DNA from: Heterobilharzia americana
Lineage: Eukaryota > Platyhelminthes > Trematoda > Strigeidida > Schistosomatidae
NCBI GenBank assembly: GCA_944470555.2
Contig: OX104130.1
Span: 57,631,491-57,695,490, forward strand
DNA: 64,000 nucleotides
Direction: 5' to 3'
Shown here: positions 48,101 through 53,568 of the stretch, piece after piece
How positions within the stretch are numbered: the stretch's first letter is position 1
Layout: every line of letters begins with the position of its first letter
The notes under the pieces: generated by a model
Database searches by the model: none
What the model was told of the DNA's origin: nothing
What the model saw: the letters and a program-made list of their open reading frames with translations, nothing else
Made by a program: the position numbers and the translations under genes

Positions 48101-49763
48101 ATCTTCCAAGTGCATGTTTACTGCTTAAACTGATAAGCCATAGCTTCATATAATACTGTATCACTGTGTGCTACATAAAGTAAACAAATCCAACATAGGA
48201 TTCCATCCTACCTCAGTGTCCAACATTTGCATTTAGAAAACTTCGACAATATTTTGGCACTCATAATTTTCGATTCGTTTGGCGTTCTTCAGTTTTGTTT
48301 TTAGTTTAACCACTTAAGTAGTGCTTTTAGGGTGGTATTCATCATGGACTGACATCAGTTGGGGAAACGTTGGAAACCTGGGGGCACTGGAAAGCTAATT
48401 CGTTCTAGTTCGGGACTCTTCATTAGTGCGCACCCATGACCTCACCAGGGATCGAACCCAGGTTCTTTGGTCAGCACATTACCATTAAGCCCCTGGGTTG
48501 GTCCATATTTCCTACTAACGTGATGCAGCTGTTTAACCTTCTTTTCAAACTTACAAAGGATATGCTCCATAACCTTGTATATAAAAGTAGCTACTACACT
48601 ATTGGACTGGAACACAAAAGCTGTACGTGTTTTATTGTTAGGGTGAGGCTTATTGATATAATTCAAATTCTGCTGGTTTTTTGAGGTGACACCCTGCTTT
48701 TCTCTCTTTTTAGATGCATGTACAGATCACTTGTACGAAAATCCTTTTCTATCAACTGATCGGGGCAGCAGTTCGTTTGGACAGGCCTGGTCTTGGTTTA
48801 AGGAAAAAAGAAGAGCTATTTCAATCGCCTTGAATGCCAGTCCAACATTTATTACTCTTCCTTGTCAAAGCGTCCTTGTTGGTAATGTTGTTGGTGTTGT
48901 CATATTTCTCAAAATACTTTTATCACTGATTGAGTTGAGTGACCGTTGAAAACCAAAGGGCAGTTAGTTTGGACACTTAAGTTGTCGGGAAAAAACAAAT
49001 GCTCCTGAAAATGCGAGCAGAATGAGTGTTCCTCCACTAGTTTTCACTATAAAAGGTTGCTTCTTCTGCTTAGGCATCTGAAAAAGGTGAGGATGTTAGA
49101 ATGTATATATATATAAGTCGGGAGCGGTTGGATTTCTACTAGAATAGTCGGAGCAGTCAACGTTCCCCACTCTTCATACTATGGGAGGTTACTTTTTGAC
49201 GTAACTGGAAAAGGGATCAGCGCTGAGTTTTATCTACCTAAAAAAGTAACTTATCCTTGATACTAAGACTATAAGACACGGGTTATTACACTCAAGGCCA
49301 AATTTTTCTAATGCATTCTTTCGACAGTGGGAAGGCAGAGTCATGTAGGATGCTAATTGTTCCCAAGAAATGCCTTATTACTGCTGTACTTCGTTAAAAT
49401 TAGCAATACAACTTTCCCTGTTATTAGCTCTCCAACAAACCGATTTGGTAGAATGAACTTCAATGAGTTAACATTTTGAGCAATAAGGTCGACTCATTTA
49501 TTACGATGGACAAACCTGGTCATGATACGATAAAAGCATCTGTTGAAACTTTTCAAAATAAAAGTTAGTGACACAACGCACCCTGTTAGTTTGGTCAACT
49601 ATAATTTGTTTCACCTGCTTCCACTTAAGCACTTGACCTGCAGTTGGACAGTGGGTTCCGGATATCAGTCGATACAGGTATATAATCTCATCGACCTTTT
49701 TTACGCGAAACTTACCGTTTTGTCTGTCTTTCAGTCATCACCACTATCACAAACCAGAAGTGA
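21115..49763 (+). CDS. DUF2045 / KIAA0930-family protein, ten exons
   Basis: Homologue of human KIAA0930 (DUF2045), conserved in animals but without an established biochemical function. Exons: 21115-21247, 22498-22666, 24392-24496, 30611-30688, 31973-32074, 38734-38874, 41762-42148, 45811-46327, 48714-48881, 49735-49763. Phases agree throughout if one T is missing in exon 2, giving about 609 residues against 404 in human. Matched blocks: 'NVFWSDLF' and 'PGDDLLF'; '[15 protein letters not shown]'; '[12 protein letters not shown]'; '[14 protein letters not shown]'; '[19 protein letters not shown]'; '[17 protein letters not shown]'; and near the end '[14 protein letters not shown]'. The extra length is a Ser/Asn-rich, probably disordered linker in exons 7-8. 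The gene spans about 28.6 kb because its introns (0.85-6.7 kb) are loaded with retroelements. ATG 21,115 is the first in frame after TAA 21,100. The last exon is the least certain. Confidence 0.88.
21309..21379 (-). repeat. tRNA-like sequence in intron 1
   Basis: The minus strand reads 'ctcagctggtagaacacc' (box A-like) and about 30 nt later 'agttcaagtcc' (box B-like), ending 'cgccaca'. The anticodon arm does not form a normal 5-bp stem with a 7-nt loop, and the T stem has mismatches. I take it as a tRNA-derived SINE head. It lies only about 60 nt after exon 1. Confidence 0.45.
21636..21720 (+). repeat. degenerate SINE head
   Basis: 'ctcactagtctaggtagtca', 'actttcaatcaatgggtcac' and 'ggattcgattcttgctccat' follow the same order as the SINE at 18.9 kb, with box B 'ggattcgattc' fairly well kept. 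Confidence 0.55.
22498..22666 (+). CDS. DUF2045 gene exon 2, with apparent 1-nt shortfall in a T run
   Basis: Acceptor 'cattttag', donor 'gtaatt'. In the entering frame it reads '[14 protein letters not shown]' and 'PGDDLL'. Orthologues then have 'F-Y/F-V-R-R'. The window has seven T after 'cttc'; eight would give 'LLFFVHH', aligned column for column. Eight would also end the exon in phase 0, matching exon 3. With seven, joining to exon 3 creates a stop within three codons. Confidence 0.82.
22667..24391 (+). other. DUF2045 gene intron 2
   Basis: 1,725 nt, AT-rich. I searched it for a small exon that might reconcile the phases of exons 2 and 3 and found none. No classified repeat. Confidence 0.5.
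24392..24496 (+). CDS. DUF2045 gene exon 3
   Basis: 105 nt, 35 codons, phase 0 both ends; acceptor 'tttttttcag', donor 'gtaagt'. It encodes '[16 protein letters not shown]' and '[16 protein letters not shown]'. 'DIDWEE(S/T)V.LNL' is among the most conserved blocks of the family. Confidence 0.92.
24535..25447 (-). mobile_element. 3' fragment of the RTE-type LINE (copy C)
   Basis: Minus-strand, 5'-truncated piece in intron 3, ending near the same 3' point as copy A ('gttcctaatggaacataggg' on the plus strand). It keeps RT C-terminal blocks: '[20 protein letters not shown]' (about 25,130), '[12 protein letters not shown]' (about 24,960) and '[13 protein letters not shown]' (about 24,770). Less damaged than copy A over the shared part. 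Confidence 0.88.
26030..26135 (-). repeat. tRNA-derived SINE fragment
   Basis: The minus strand contains 'catgggttcgaacaccgccc' and 'cacccaccgggtgttggcag', equivalent to 'cacgggttcgaacaccactc' and 'tacctaccgatgtttgggcag' at 18.95 kb. The intact box B stands out. Confidence 0.6.
26136..27949. other. part of intron 3, nothing recognised
   Basis: AT-rich intron sequence with no classified repeat or RNA. Short open frames at 26,615-26,830 (plus) and 27,329-27,604 (minus) have no recognisable domain. Confidence 0.4.
27950..29480 (+). mobile_element. Penelope-like element, reverse-transcriptase remnant
   Basis: Read across several frames it gives, in order: '[10 protein letters not shown]' (about 28,015), 'KYDGTYL' (about 28,460), '[12 protein letters not shown]' (about 28,580), '[12 protein letters not shown]' (about 28,640) and 'HTDHILKFN' (about 28,775). 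The last piece is '[13 protein letters not shown]' (about 28,840). This order (palm, a 'VDDTFV'-type catalytic motif, then 'HTD..L.F.S.HP' and 'L..RA....') is that of Penelope-like RTs. Here 'VDN' replaces the catalytic Asp pair and many stops are present, so it is dead. It lies in intron 3, sense to the host gene. Confidence 0.75.
29766..29853. repeat. (AT)n microsatellite, about 44 units
   Basis: 88 nt of alternating A/T in intron 3, about 760 nt before exon 4. Confidence 0.97.
30611..30688 (+). CDS. DUF2045 gene exon 4
   Basis: 78 nt, 26 codons, phase 0; acceptor 'tttttcag', donor 'gtaagc'. It reads '[20 protein letters not shown]' and then 'LRKFSQ', matching 'LDYMVTCAVCTRA' of human KIAA0930. 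Confidence 0.9.
31973..32074 (+). CDS. DUF2045 gene exon 5
   Basis: 102 nt, 34 codons, phase 0; acceptor 'tgttgtag', donor 'gtgagg'. It encodes '[15 protein letters not shown]', '[18 protein letters not shown]', matching 'VFASPSKHPMDSKG' and 'YPNIFFMIDSFEE'. Confidence 0.92.
32222..32404 (-). mobile_element. SMα-type hammerhead SINE, copy 1
   Basis: The minus strand reads 'ggctcaatggcaacgtgcag' (box A-like) and 'gggtccgatccct' (box B-like), then a hammerhead domain, then 'ccccaactgatgtca...'. SMα elements of schistosomes are Pol III-type SINEs carrying a hammerhead ribozyme (established knowledge). It lies head-to-head with copy 2, in intron 5, antisense to the host gene. Confidence 0.75.
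32275..32330 (-). ncRNA. hammerhead ribozyme domain, copy 1 (core intact, stem I eroded)
   Basis: The core 'CTGAGGA' (32,318-32,312) fits CUGANGA. Stem II is GTCC...GGAC with a short loop, followed by 'GAAAC' at 32,296-32,292. The 5' arm of stem I is 'GCACTG'. The expected partner 'CAGTGC' after the cleavage site has become 'CAGGAT', so self-cleavage is doubtful. Confidence 0.65.
32420..32580 (+). mobile_element. SMα-type hammerhead SINE, copy 2
   Basis: Plus-strand copy beginning near 'gtggtggccgtgaaacatta' with 'gggctcggtccgtgg' in the box B place, then the hammerhead and 'ctccaactgatttcagtcca'. Oriented opposite to copy 1 and only about 15 nt away, so the pair forms a long imperfect inverted repeat. 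Confidence 0.7.
32478..32530 (+). ncRNA. hammerhead ribozyme domain, copy 2 (degenerate stem II)
   Basis: 'CTGAGGA' at 32,489-32,495 and 'GAAAC' at 32,511-32,515 are kept, and 'CTGTC' followed by 'CAGTGC' marks the cleavage site and 3' arm. Stem II is weakened (GTCC against AGAAT) and the 5' arm reads GCATGG instead of GCACTG. Confidence 0.55.
33461..33485 (+). repeat. (TGGC)n expansion in the RTE endonuclease start, copy B
   Basis: About five TGGC units after the 'FEAG' codons insert Trp-Leu-Ala-Gly-Trp in frame. In copy A the corresponding tract (18,041-18,062) has an interrupting 'tgac' that creates a stop. Confidence 0.85.
34960..34978 (+). repeat. (GGAA)n run in RTE copy B
   Basis: Four to five GGAA units between 'NEVCK' and 'KVPG' in the RT-coding region. 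Shorter than in copy A at 16,555-16,583, and here compatible with the downstream frame. Confidence 0.85.
35165..35184 (+). repeat. (GGCT)5 run at the RT 'QAGFR' motif, copy B
   Basis: 'caggctagctggctggctgg' encodes Gln-Ala-Ser-Trp-Leu-Ala before Gly-Phe-Arg. That is 12 nt more than the usual two units, so the frame is kept. Confidence 0.85.
35707..36205 (-). mobile_element. inverted RTE 5' end joined to copy B
   Basis: Minus-strand 5' region of the same LINE, from within the endonuclease (35,707, 'catgatagccactcgaaaac') out to the 5' end (about 36,205). With the left end of copy B it forms an inverted repeat with arms of roughly 450-500 nt. The repeat tract after 'FEAG' has the 'tgac' interruption of copy A rather than the pure (TGGC)n of copy B, so it derives from a different copy. 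Confidence 0.85.
36890..37240 (-). mobile_element. Penelope-like element, GIY-YIG endonuclease remnant
   Basis: The minus strand reads '[20 protein letters not shown]' followed by 'WLT' (about 37,175-37,105), then 'KHIVK*GI', 'PSKFL', '[14 protein letters not shown]' and 'KKCVRPL' toward 36,910. This order (YIG..R......EH.P.W, then a Glu-containing helix and 'KP..C.QKK.V..L') is that of the C-terminal GIY-YIG domain of Penelope-like elements. Broken by at least two stops. Opposite in orientation to the RT remnant at 28 kb. Confidence 0.65.
37765..37875 (-). repeat. tRNA-derived SINE fragment
   Basis: Minus strand: 'tggtctagacaatgatggat', 'cacgagttcgaatccagctc' (box B intact), then 'cgcctccggagatgtgggca' and 'gtcaggtagcgtcat'. 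Same layout as the SINE fragments at 26.1 and 47.7 kb. Confidence 0.6.
38734..38874 (+). CDS. DUF2045 gene exon 6
   Basis: 141 nt, 47 codons, phase 0; acceptor 'tttttacag', donor 'gtaagt'. It encodes '[20 protein letters not shown]' and '[20 protein letters not shown]', matching 'VCVELVASD..NTFQGVIFQGSIRY..LKKVYD'. Confidence 0.92.
39270..39333. repeat. (AT)n microsatellite, about 32 units
   Basis: 64 nt of alternating A/T in intron 6, about 400 nt after exon 6. Confidence 0.97.
39334..41761 (+). other. remainder of intron 6
   Basis: AT-rich. A 63-codon open frame at 41,007-41,198 has acceptor-like 'catgtctag' before it and 'gtaactgg' within it. It has no counterpart in orthologues, and exons 6 and 7 already join in phase 0 without it. 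No classified repeat seen. Confidence 0.45.
41762..42148 (+). CDS. DUF2045 gene exon 7
   Basis: 387 nt, 129 codons, phase 0; acceptor 'cttgtttag', donor 'gtgaga'. After a Ser/Asn-rich stretch it reads '[20 protein letters not shown]', matching 'MEFVRMKGPQGKGHAEMAV'. It then enters a long, low-conservation, probably disordered region containing three Cys ('[10 protein letters not shown]'). A (TA)n run starts 10 nt after the donor. Confidence 0.9.
42159..42194. repeat. (TA)n microsatellite next to the exon 7 donor
   Basis: 36 nt of alternating T/A beginning 10 nt after the last base of exon 7, just beyond 'gtgagaattt'. Confidence 0.95.
42640..43095 (+). mobile_element. RTE-like LINE, RT fragment with YADD motif
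   Basis: Encodes '[20 protein letters not shown]' (about 42,719-42,778), the catalytic RT motif C and its flank. It continues with '[20 protein letters not shown]' (about 42,924) and '[12 protein letters not shown]' (about 43,005). The adjacent '[15 protein letters not shown]' reading is frame-shifted. Same family as the remnants at 47.4, 56.4-57.7 and 58.7-59.5 kb. Lies in intron 7, sense to the host gene. Confidence 0.8.
43096..44399. other. part of intron 7, nothing recognised
   Basis: AT-rich intron sequence; one 100-codon open frame at plus 43,117-43,419 has no recognisable domain. Confidence 0.4.
44400..44520 (-). repeat. tRNA-derived SINE fragment
   Basis: 'cctcggtagatggaacgaag', 'cttaaacccatggtctgtcg' and 'attggaaatcaactgcctaa' on the plus strand match, in order, the SINE fragment at 47.69-47.75 kb. 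Box B is degraded. Confidence 0.5.
44521..45810 (+). other. end of intron 7
   Basis: AT-rich. Near 44,700-44,765, 'agctgaggttgttgattatt' and 'caggggttcgaagcta' hint at one more eroded tRNA-derived SINE. Otherwise nothing recognised. Confidence 0.4.
45811..46327 (+). CDS. DUF2045 gene exon 8
   Basis: 517 nt, phase 0 in and phase 1 out; acceptor 'ttggctcag', donor 'gtatga'. It encodes 172 residues of low complexity rich in Ser, Asn, Lys and Pro, for example '[20 protein letters not shown]' and '[16 protein letters not shown]'. It ends '[10 protein letters not shown]', which sits where human KIAA0930 has 'NLRSRSLS'. The long variable linker is what makes the fluke protein about 200 residues longer than the human one. 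Confidence 0.87.
46328..47239 (+). other. first part of intron 8
   Basis: AT-rich intron sequence without a classified repeat or ORF. Confidence 0.45.
47240..47640 (-). mobile_element. RTE-like LINE, RT fragment
   Basis: The minus strand reads '[19 protein letters not shown]' (about 47,515-47,455), the motif-C block with Tyr replaced by a stop, followed by 'GLLETLTGN'. The piece near 47,250-47,340 reads '[12 protein letters not shown]', the LINE's extreme RT C terminus. An internal deletion has therefore joined motif C to the end. Intron 8, antisense to the host gene. Confidence 0.7.
47641..47750 (-). repeat. tRNA-derived SINE fragment
   Basis: Plus strand 'ggcaatgagtcacacctatt', 'cttgggtaggtggaactggg' and 'tttgaagccatgacctattg' match the fragments at 26.1, 37.8 and 44.45 kb in order. 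Confidence 0.55.
48330..48500 (-). mobile_element. SMα-type hammerhead SINE, copy 3 (ribozyme decayed)
   Basis: Minus strand: box B-like 'gggttcgatccct' and 'ggtcatgggtgcgcactaat' lead into 'gaagagtcccgaactagaac' and 'gaattagctttccagtgccc', then 'ccccaactgatgtcagtcca'. The hammerhead core has become 'CTAATGAAGAG' with 'CGAATT' instead of 'CGAAAC', so it should be inactive. Intron 8, antisense, ending about 210 nt before exon 9. Confidence 0.72.
48714..48881 (+). CDS. DUF2045 gene exon 9
   Basis: 168 nt, phase 1 in and out; acceptor 'tctctctttttag', donor 'gtaatg'. It reads '(D)[13 protein letters not shown]', '[20 protein letters not shown]' and '[13 protein letters not shown]'. Human KIAA0930 has 'SLVGSWLKLNRADGNFLLY' and 'LTYVTLPLHRIL' here, so this is the conserved C-terminal block. 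Confidence 0.88.
49735..49763 (+). CDS. DUF2045 gene exon 10 (tentative last exon)
   Basis: Follows a strong acceptor ('gttttgtctgtctttcag'). In the phase set by exon 9 it reads 'VITTITNQK' and stops at TGA 49,761-49,763. The human protein ends 'ILTDILEVRQKPILMT', so a short tail is expected, but the match is weak. The alternative frame would run to 49,830. Confidence 0.5.
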
Positions 49764-52215
49764 TCAGGAAAAATCAGAACAAACGCATGTAGTGTTGTTA
49801 TTTGTCCTCAGTTACGTGATCCTACAGTAGAATGCAGCCTACCGTTGCATGCTTATACTCAAGCATGAATAGATATCCATTTACTTCGATTTTAAGCATT
49901 TAAAGATTCTCATAACAGTAATTAAAAACTATCTGGACGAAGTATATTCTTTCCATTAAATTATCATTAGGTTCTACAATTGTAAAATACAACTGTGCGG
50001 CGTAAAAACAAGTTTGAGGTTAATATATATATATATTTTCAAAATGAAATGAGAGTTAGGGACTGTGAGGACATCGACCTCTCTCTTTAAGTGTGTCAAT
50101 ATCACAATAACATATAAGCAAGTGAAGAATGTAATGGTAAGAAAGAAAACAGATTAGGAATACGGGAGTGCCCTATAGTTTATCGAAGGCCAAGTGAGGA
50201 ATAACGTTTGAACATGTCCCACTTGAATACAAAAAATTCAGTTTTGATCAATCTCATATCTAGAGCTTCAACTATATTAAGCAGGCGTTGGCAAGCCACA
50301 AATGCTACTGTTCTTGTTACATAGGGCATCACATAGATGTTAATCCAACTTTTAATGTCATACATCGTGCAATACTGTGTCGTTTGCCAACACCTGATTA
50401 AAATAGCTGAAGCTTTAGTTATAATATCGACAAAAACTGAACTTAGCAATCAAAAAGGACATATTCGAGCATTATTTCTCCCTTGGTCATCAATAAACTA
50501 AAGGTCACTCCCATATTTCTCATGTTTTCTTTCCTTTCACCATCACATCCTCCACTAGTCTATATGTCATCGTTATACCAACACATAAAAAAGGAAAGTC
50601 GACTTATTTATTGTCCCTAACGTATTGTAGTCATGTATTCGCCTCAAACTTGACATTTTTATTGAAAAGAATATACCTCGATGTTCCAGCTTGTGGTCTC
50701 TCGTCTATTGGACCGAATCAGTCGGCATATGGGATTCTGTGCAGATGCCTCAATACTGATGGATAGGGTTTAGCTGTGAAATTCAGTGAAAGACAGGTGC
50801 ATTCAACTCACGGATCGCAAATGTGAGGAAACGCACTTCCCATTTACGCCATCAAGACATCATTTTACACAATATTTTAAGGACCGCCTCGGAGACTGTT
50901 TATTATGTTAGAAACTTGACAGGAAGACACCAAATAAACGCTGAATCCGCAAGTTCATTGTGCAAGACACACTTTTAACGTTAAGGACTCGTACTTTTGA
51001 TGTGCATTTTTGTTACCGTGCGTCTAAGTCGCCACTAATCATGAATCAAAAAATCGAAATGCACTCAGCAATCACTCGCTCATTCATTCACTACTAGGCA
51101 ATGAGGCATAGGCTCCACCAGTGCTCATGACCTCTATGTCAAACCGGATACCCTGTGGTCCACATCTGCAGTAACAACATCTAAACCAGCAATCTACTGA
51201 ACTAACTTTGACGAATTCCTGCTGTATTCATTTAACTGGTATTTACTAGTATAAAACCATTTTTCAGCTTGTTAAACTTACTGGTCTAAAAAGTTTTTAT
51301 GAACTTAAAAAATCGCATTTCCAGATACCTGAAATAACCACAGTGTTATATATCAACATAGTAAATACTCAGCATAATGTACATTACTTGTTGTATATGT
51401 CATAAGGATTTCTTTACATTACAAACGAACGATCTAAGGAAGTACCAGAAGGAACCATTCAAAGCGAATATGTTATAATGGCTCTAGCAACTTACTTCGA
51501 TATAATAGCTGGCTTCTTGTTCAATGTAACTTTCATATAAGCACACTTTTATTAACTCATATTTTGACTTTAGATTTACTGGAAGTCAGAAGAGAGCCTA
51601 TTCTCAACTTCAGTAATCGGTGATTTCTGCCACTAATGCGATGAAGAAACAAACTTAAAAACTCGAGCAAGTAGATGCCTCTACGGAAGCCAAGCTTTCA
51701 GCGTTTTCCAAACACTATTTTACTTTTATTAGCATCATTTATTTTTTTAATATCACTTTCCCTTGTTTAAAATGTTTATTTTAATCTCTCTGACCTCAAT
51801 TTCTCTACCTGGTCTGTGCATAATAGTTATTTCGAGCTTTTGCAAGTTTTACATCATATCTTTGTTATTTTAATTTGTTTTGGCGGCAGTAACTTTTTGG
51901 GTAAACGCGATGAGACCGTCTTGAATTCAGTAAAGTTGACACAGCCAGCCAGCTTAATATTAAACAGCGTAGAAGAATGAACGGTACAGTGACTGCTTTT
52001 AAATTTCATCCAATTAGTTACCGAGTTTTGTCGGATCAGACATAATAGTCAAGTTAGATTATGCAATCGCTGATCGAAATGAATAATCATTAGAAAATAA
52101 ATACAAATAACGCATTGATCACTAGTGATACTGTGTACCAAGTTACTATATCGGAATGCCCATACTTGGCAAAGGTATGAAATCATTTTGATGAGGTTGT
52201 AACAGTAAACAGACG
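49764..52215. other. convergent intergenic region, first part
   Basis: AT-rich. It should hold the 3' UTR of the DUF2045 gene. At 51,085-51,200 'aggcaatgaggcataggctc' and neighbours resemble the SINE fragment of 47.65 kb. An 89-codon minus frame at 50,180-50,449 has no domain I recognise. Confidence 0.4.
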
Positions 52216-52219
52216 ACTT

Positions 52220-52790
52220 ATGCTGGCTGCAGCGGTTGTTCCTTACTTACCCACTAGCCGCAGTGAGGGTGAGGTGGTGAAACATGACTGTTGCCAGAAA
52301 CTGTCTAACCTTCAAATAGGGTCGTCCTAGCGGGGGACTTAAGTGTACGTACAGGAAGGCTAAGGCAGACACAAATGCACTCATGTGATACTTCCGGAAT
52401 CTCCGATGAGGGGACAGCGGTGACTGCCTGCTACAAATGTGATCTGAAAGCCACCAGTTTTTAGCGAGCACGAATTTCAAATATGAGATGTTATCTGAAG
52501 GCAGATGATAACAACGATGGACAGAACACATAGAGTAACAGCTAAACTAGTTACTATTTGGTTTCTCCCTTTCCAGTATGCAGCATTGGGATAAAGTTAT
52601 AAGCAACCAGAGAAGGGGCCGACAAGCTTGCACCAGAGGCATATAAGGATGGTGGTCTAAGATTTTTGGCTAGACTGACTCAAGTGTTATGAAGGGCATC
52701 TAATCCTGATATAATCTTCAGTATGAGCGACAAATCGTTTTGTGATGACCGTAAACGTATAAACTTGACAAACACTTAACATTCTAAGTT
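52220..52790 (+). mobile_element. RTE-like LINE, endonuclease and RT-linker remnant
   Basis: 'VVLAGDLSVRTGRLRQTQMH' at about 52,321-52,380 is the endonuclease 'GDFN..VG' block with Phe-Asn altered. 'GTAVTACYKCDLKATSF*R' follows. At about 52,616-52,690 comes 'ADKLAPEAYKDGGLRFLARL' (in two frames), the segment just before RT palm motifs. Truncated. The tail repeat at 53.26 kb may be its 3' end after internal loss. Confidence 0.72.
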
Positions 52791-53254
52791 ATACAGTCAT
52801 CAGGCACCTAAATGAAGTTCAGGAACAGAATTTATACCTGACCGTGGATATACGGATCCGGTCTTGGAAGACAAGTTCTCTTACTTGCTCCAGACACTAG
52901 TTGTATTTCTTGACCCAGGGACGTTGTTCGATACTGCTGATAGAGATTTCATGATAGTCTCCAATTGGAAAACGGGACCTAGTAAGTACGTCATTCCAAT
53001 GAAAATCCTCGAACGTGTATGGTCGTGTTACACATGAAATAATAGCAACGAACTATGCTCACCTTGTGACGGCTACTACTCTCTGGGTAGCTAGACGTAG
53101 AAAGGGATTTGAATTCAAGGCTTTTTTGTTCAAAGTTTAGTAACTTGATCAATAAGTCACATAGTCACACAAAAATATTCGTATTATAGCCTCCAGTGAA
53201 CTATAGAATGAGTTGTTTACGTTAAGTCTCTATCTTTCATCTTGGTGTCTTCTA

Positions 53255-53318
53255 CCTTGATATCCTGATGTGAGTTGTAACAACTTGAACCGTTAAGTAA
53301 CAATACCAAGTCCAAAGT
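53255..53318 (+). repeat. LINE 3' tail repeat, copy near PSMA4
   Basis: 'atatcctgatgtgagttgta', 'acaacttgaaccgttaagta' and 'acaataccaagtcc' match the tail after the 59 kb LINE. It lies about 100 nt beyond the PSMA4 stop codon. Confidence 0.6.
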
Positions 53319-53424
53319 TACTGCTGAATGACCTAAGTTCTAGAATATTACATTTTTAACAAGCCAGTCGGTTTACTCATCACCAGTAAAAAGAAATCAA
53401 TCTACAAAGTACTATAATAAAATT

Positions 53425-53568
53425 TTATGATTTGTAAATTACTGTACAAGTATCACTTTTTTGAGTTTCTTCACCTTCAACTGTTTTTATCAAGGTGTCA
53501 ACTTCACTTTGATTGATAAGACGGACATAGGTCTTCTCGTTGCGTCTTTGAAGTACGCCAATCTCAAC
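53425..53568 (-). CDS. PSMA4: PSMA4 exon 4 (C terminus)
   Basis: 144 nt, acceptor 'cttctaaag', stop TAA at 53,427-53,425. It encodes 47 residues beginning '[20 protein letters not shown]' and ending with a short Thr/Ser/Lys tail. Human has a longer charged Glu/Lys tail, absent here. Confidence 0.92.
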   Translation of the reverse strand, partial: VEIGVLQRRNEKTYVRLINQSEVDTLIKTVEGEETQKSDTCTVIYKS

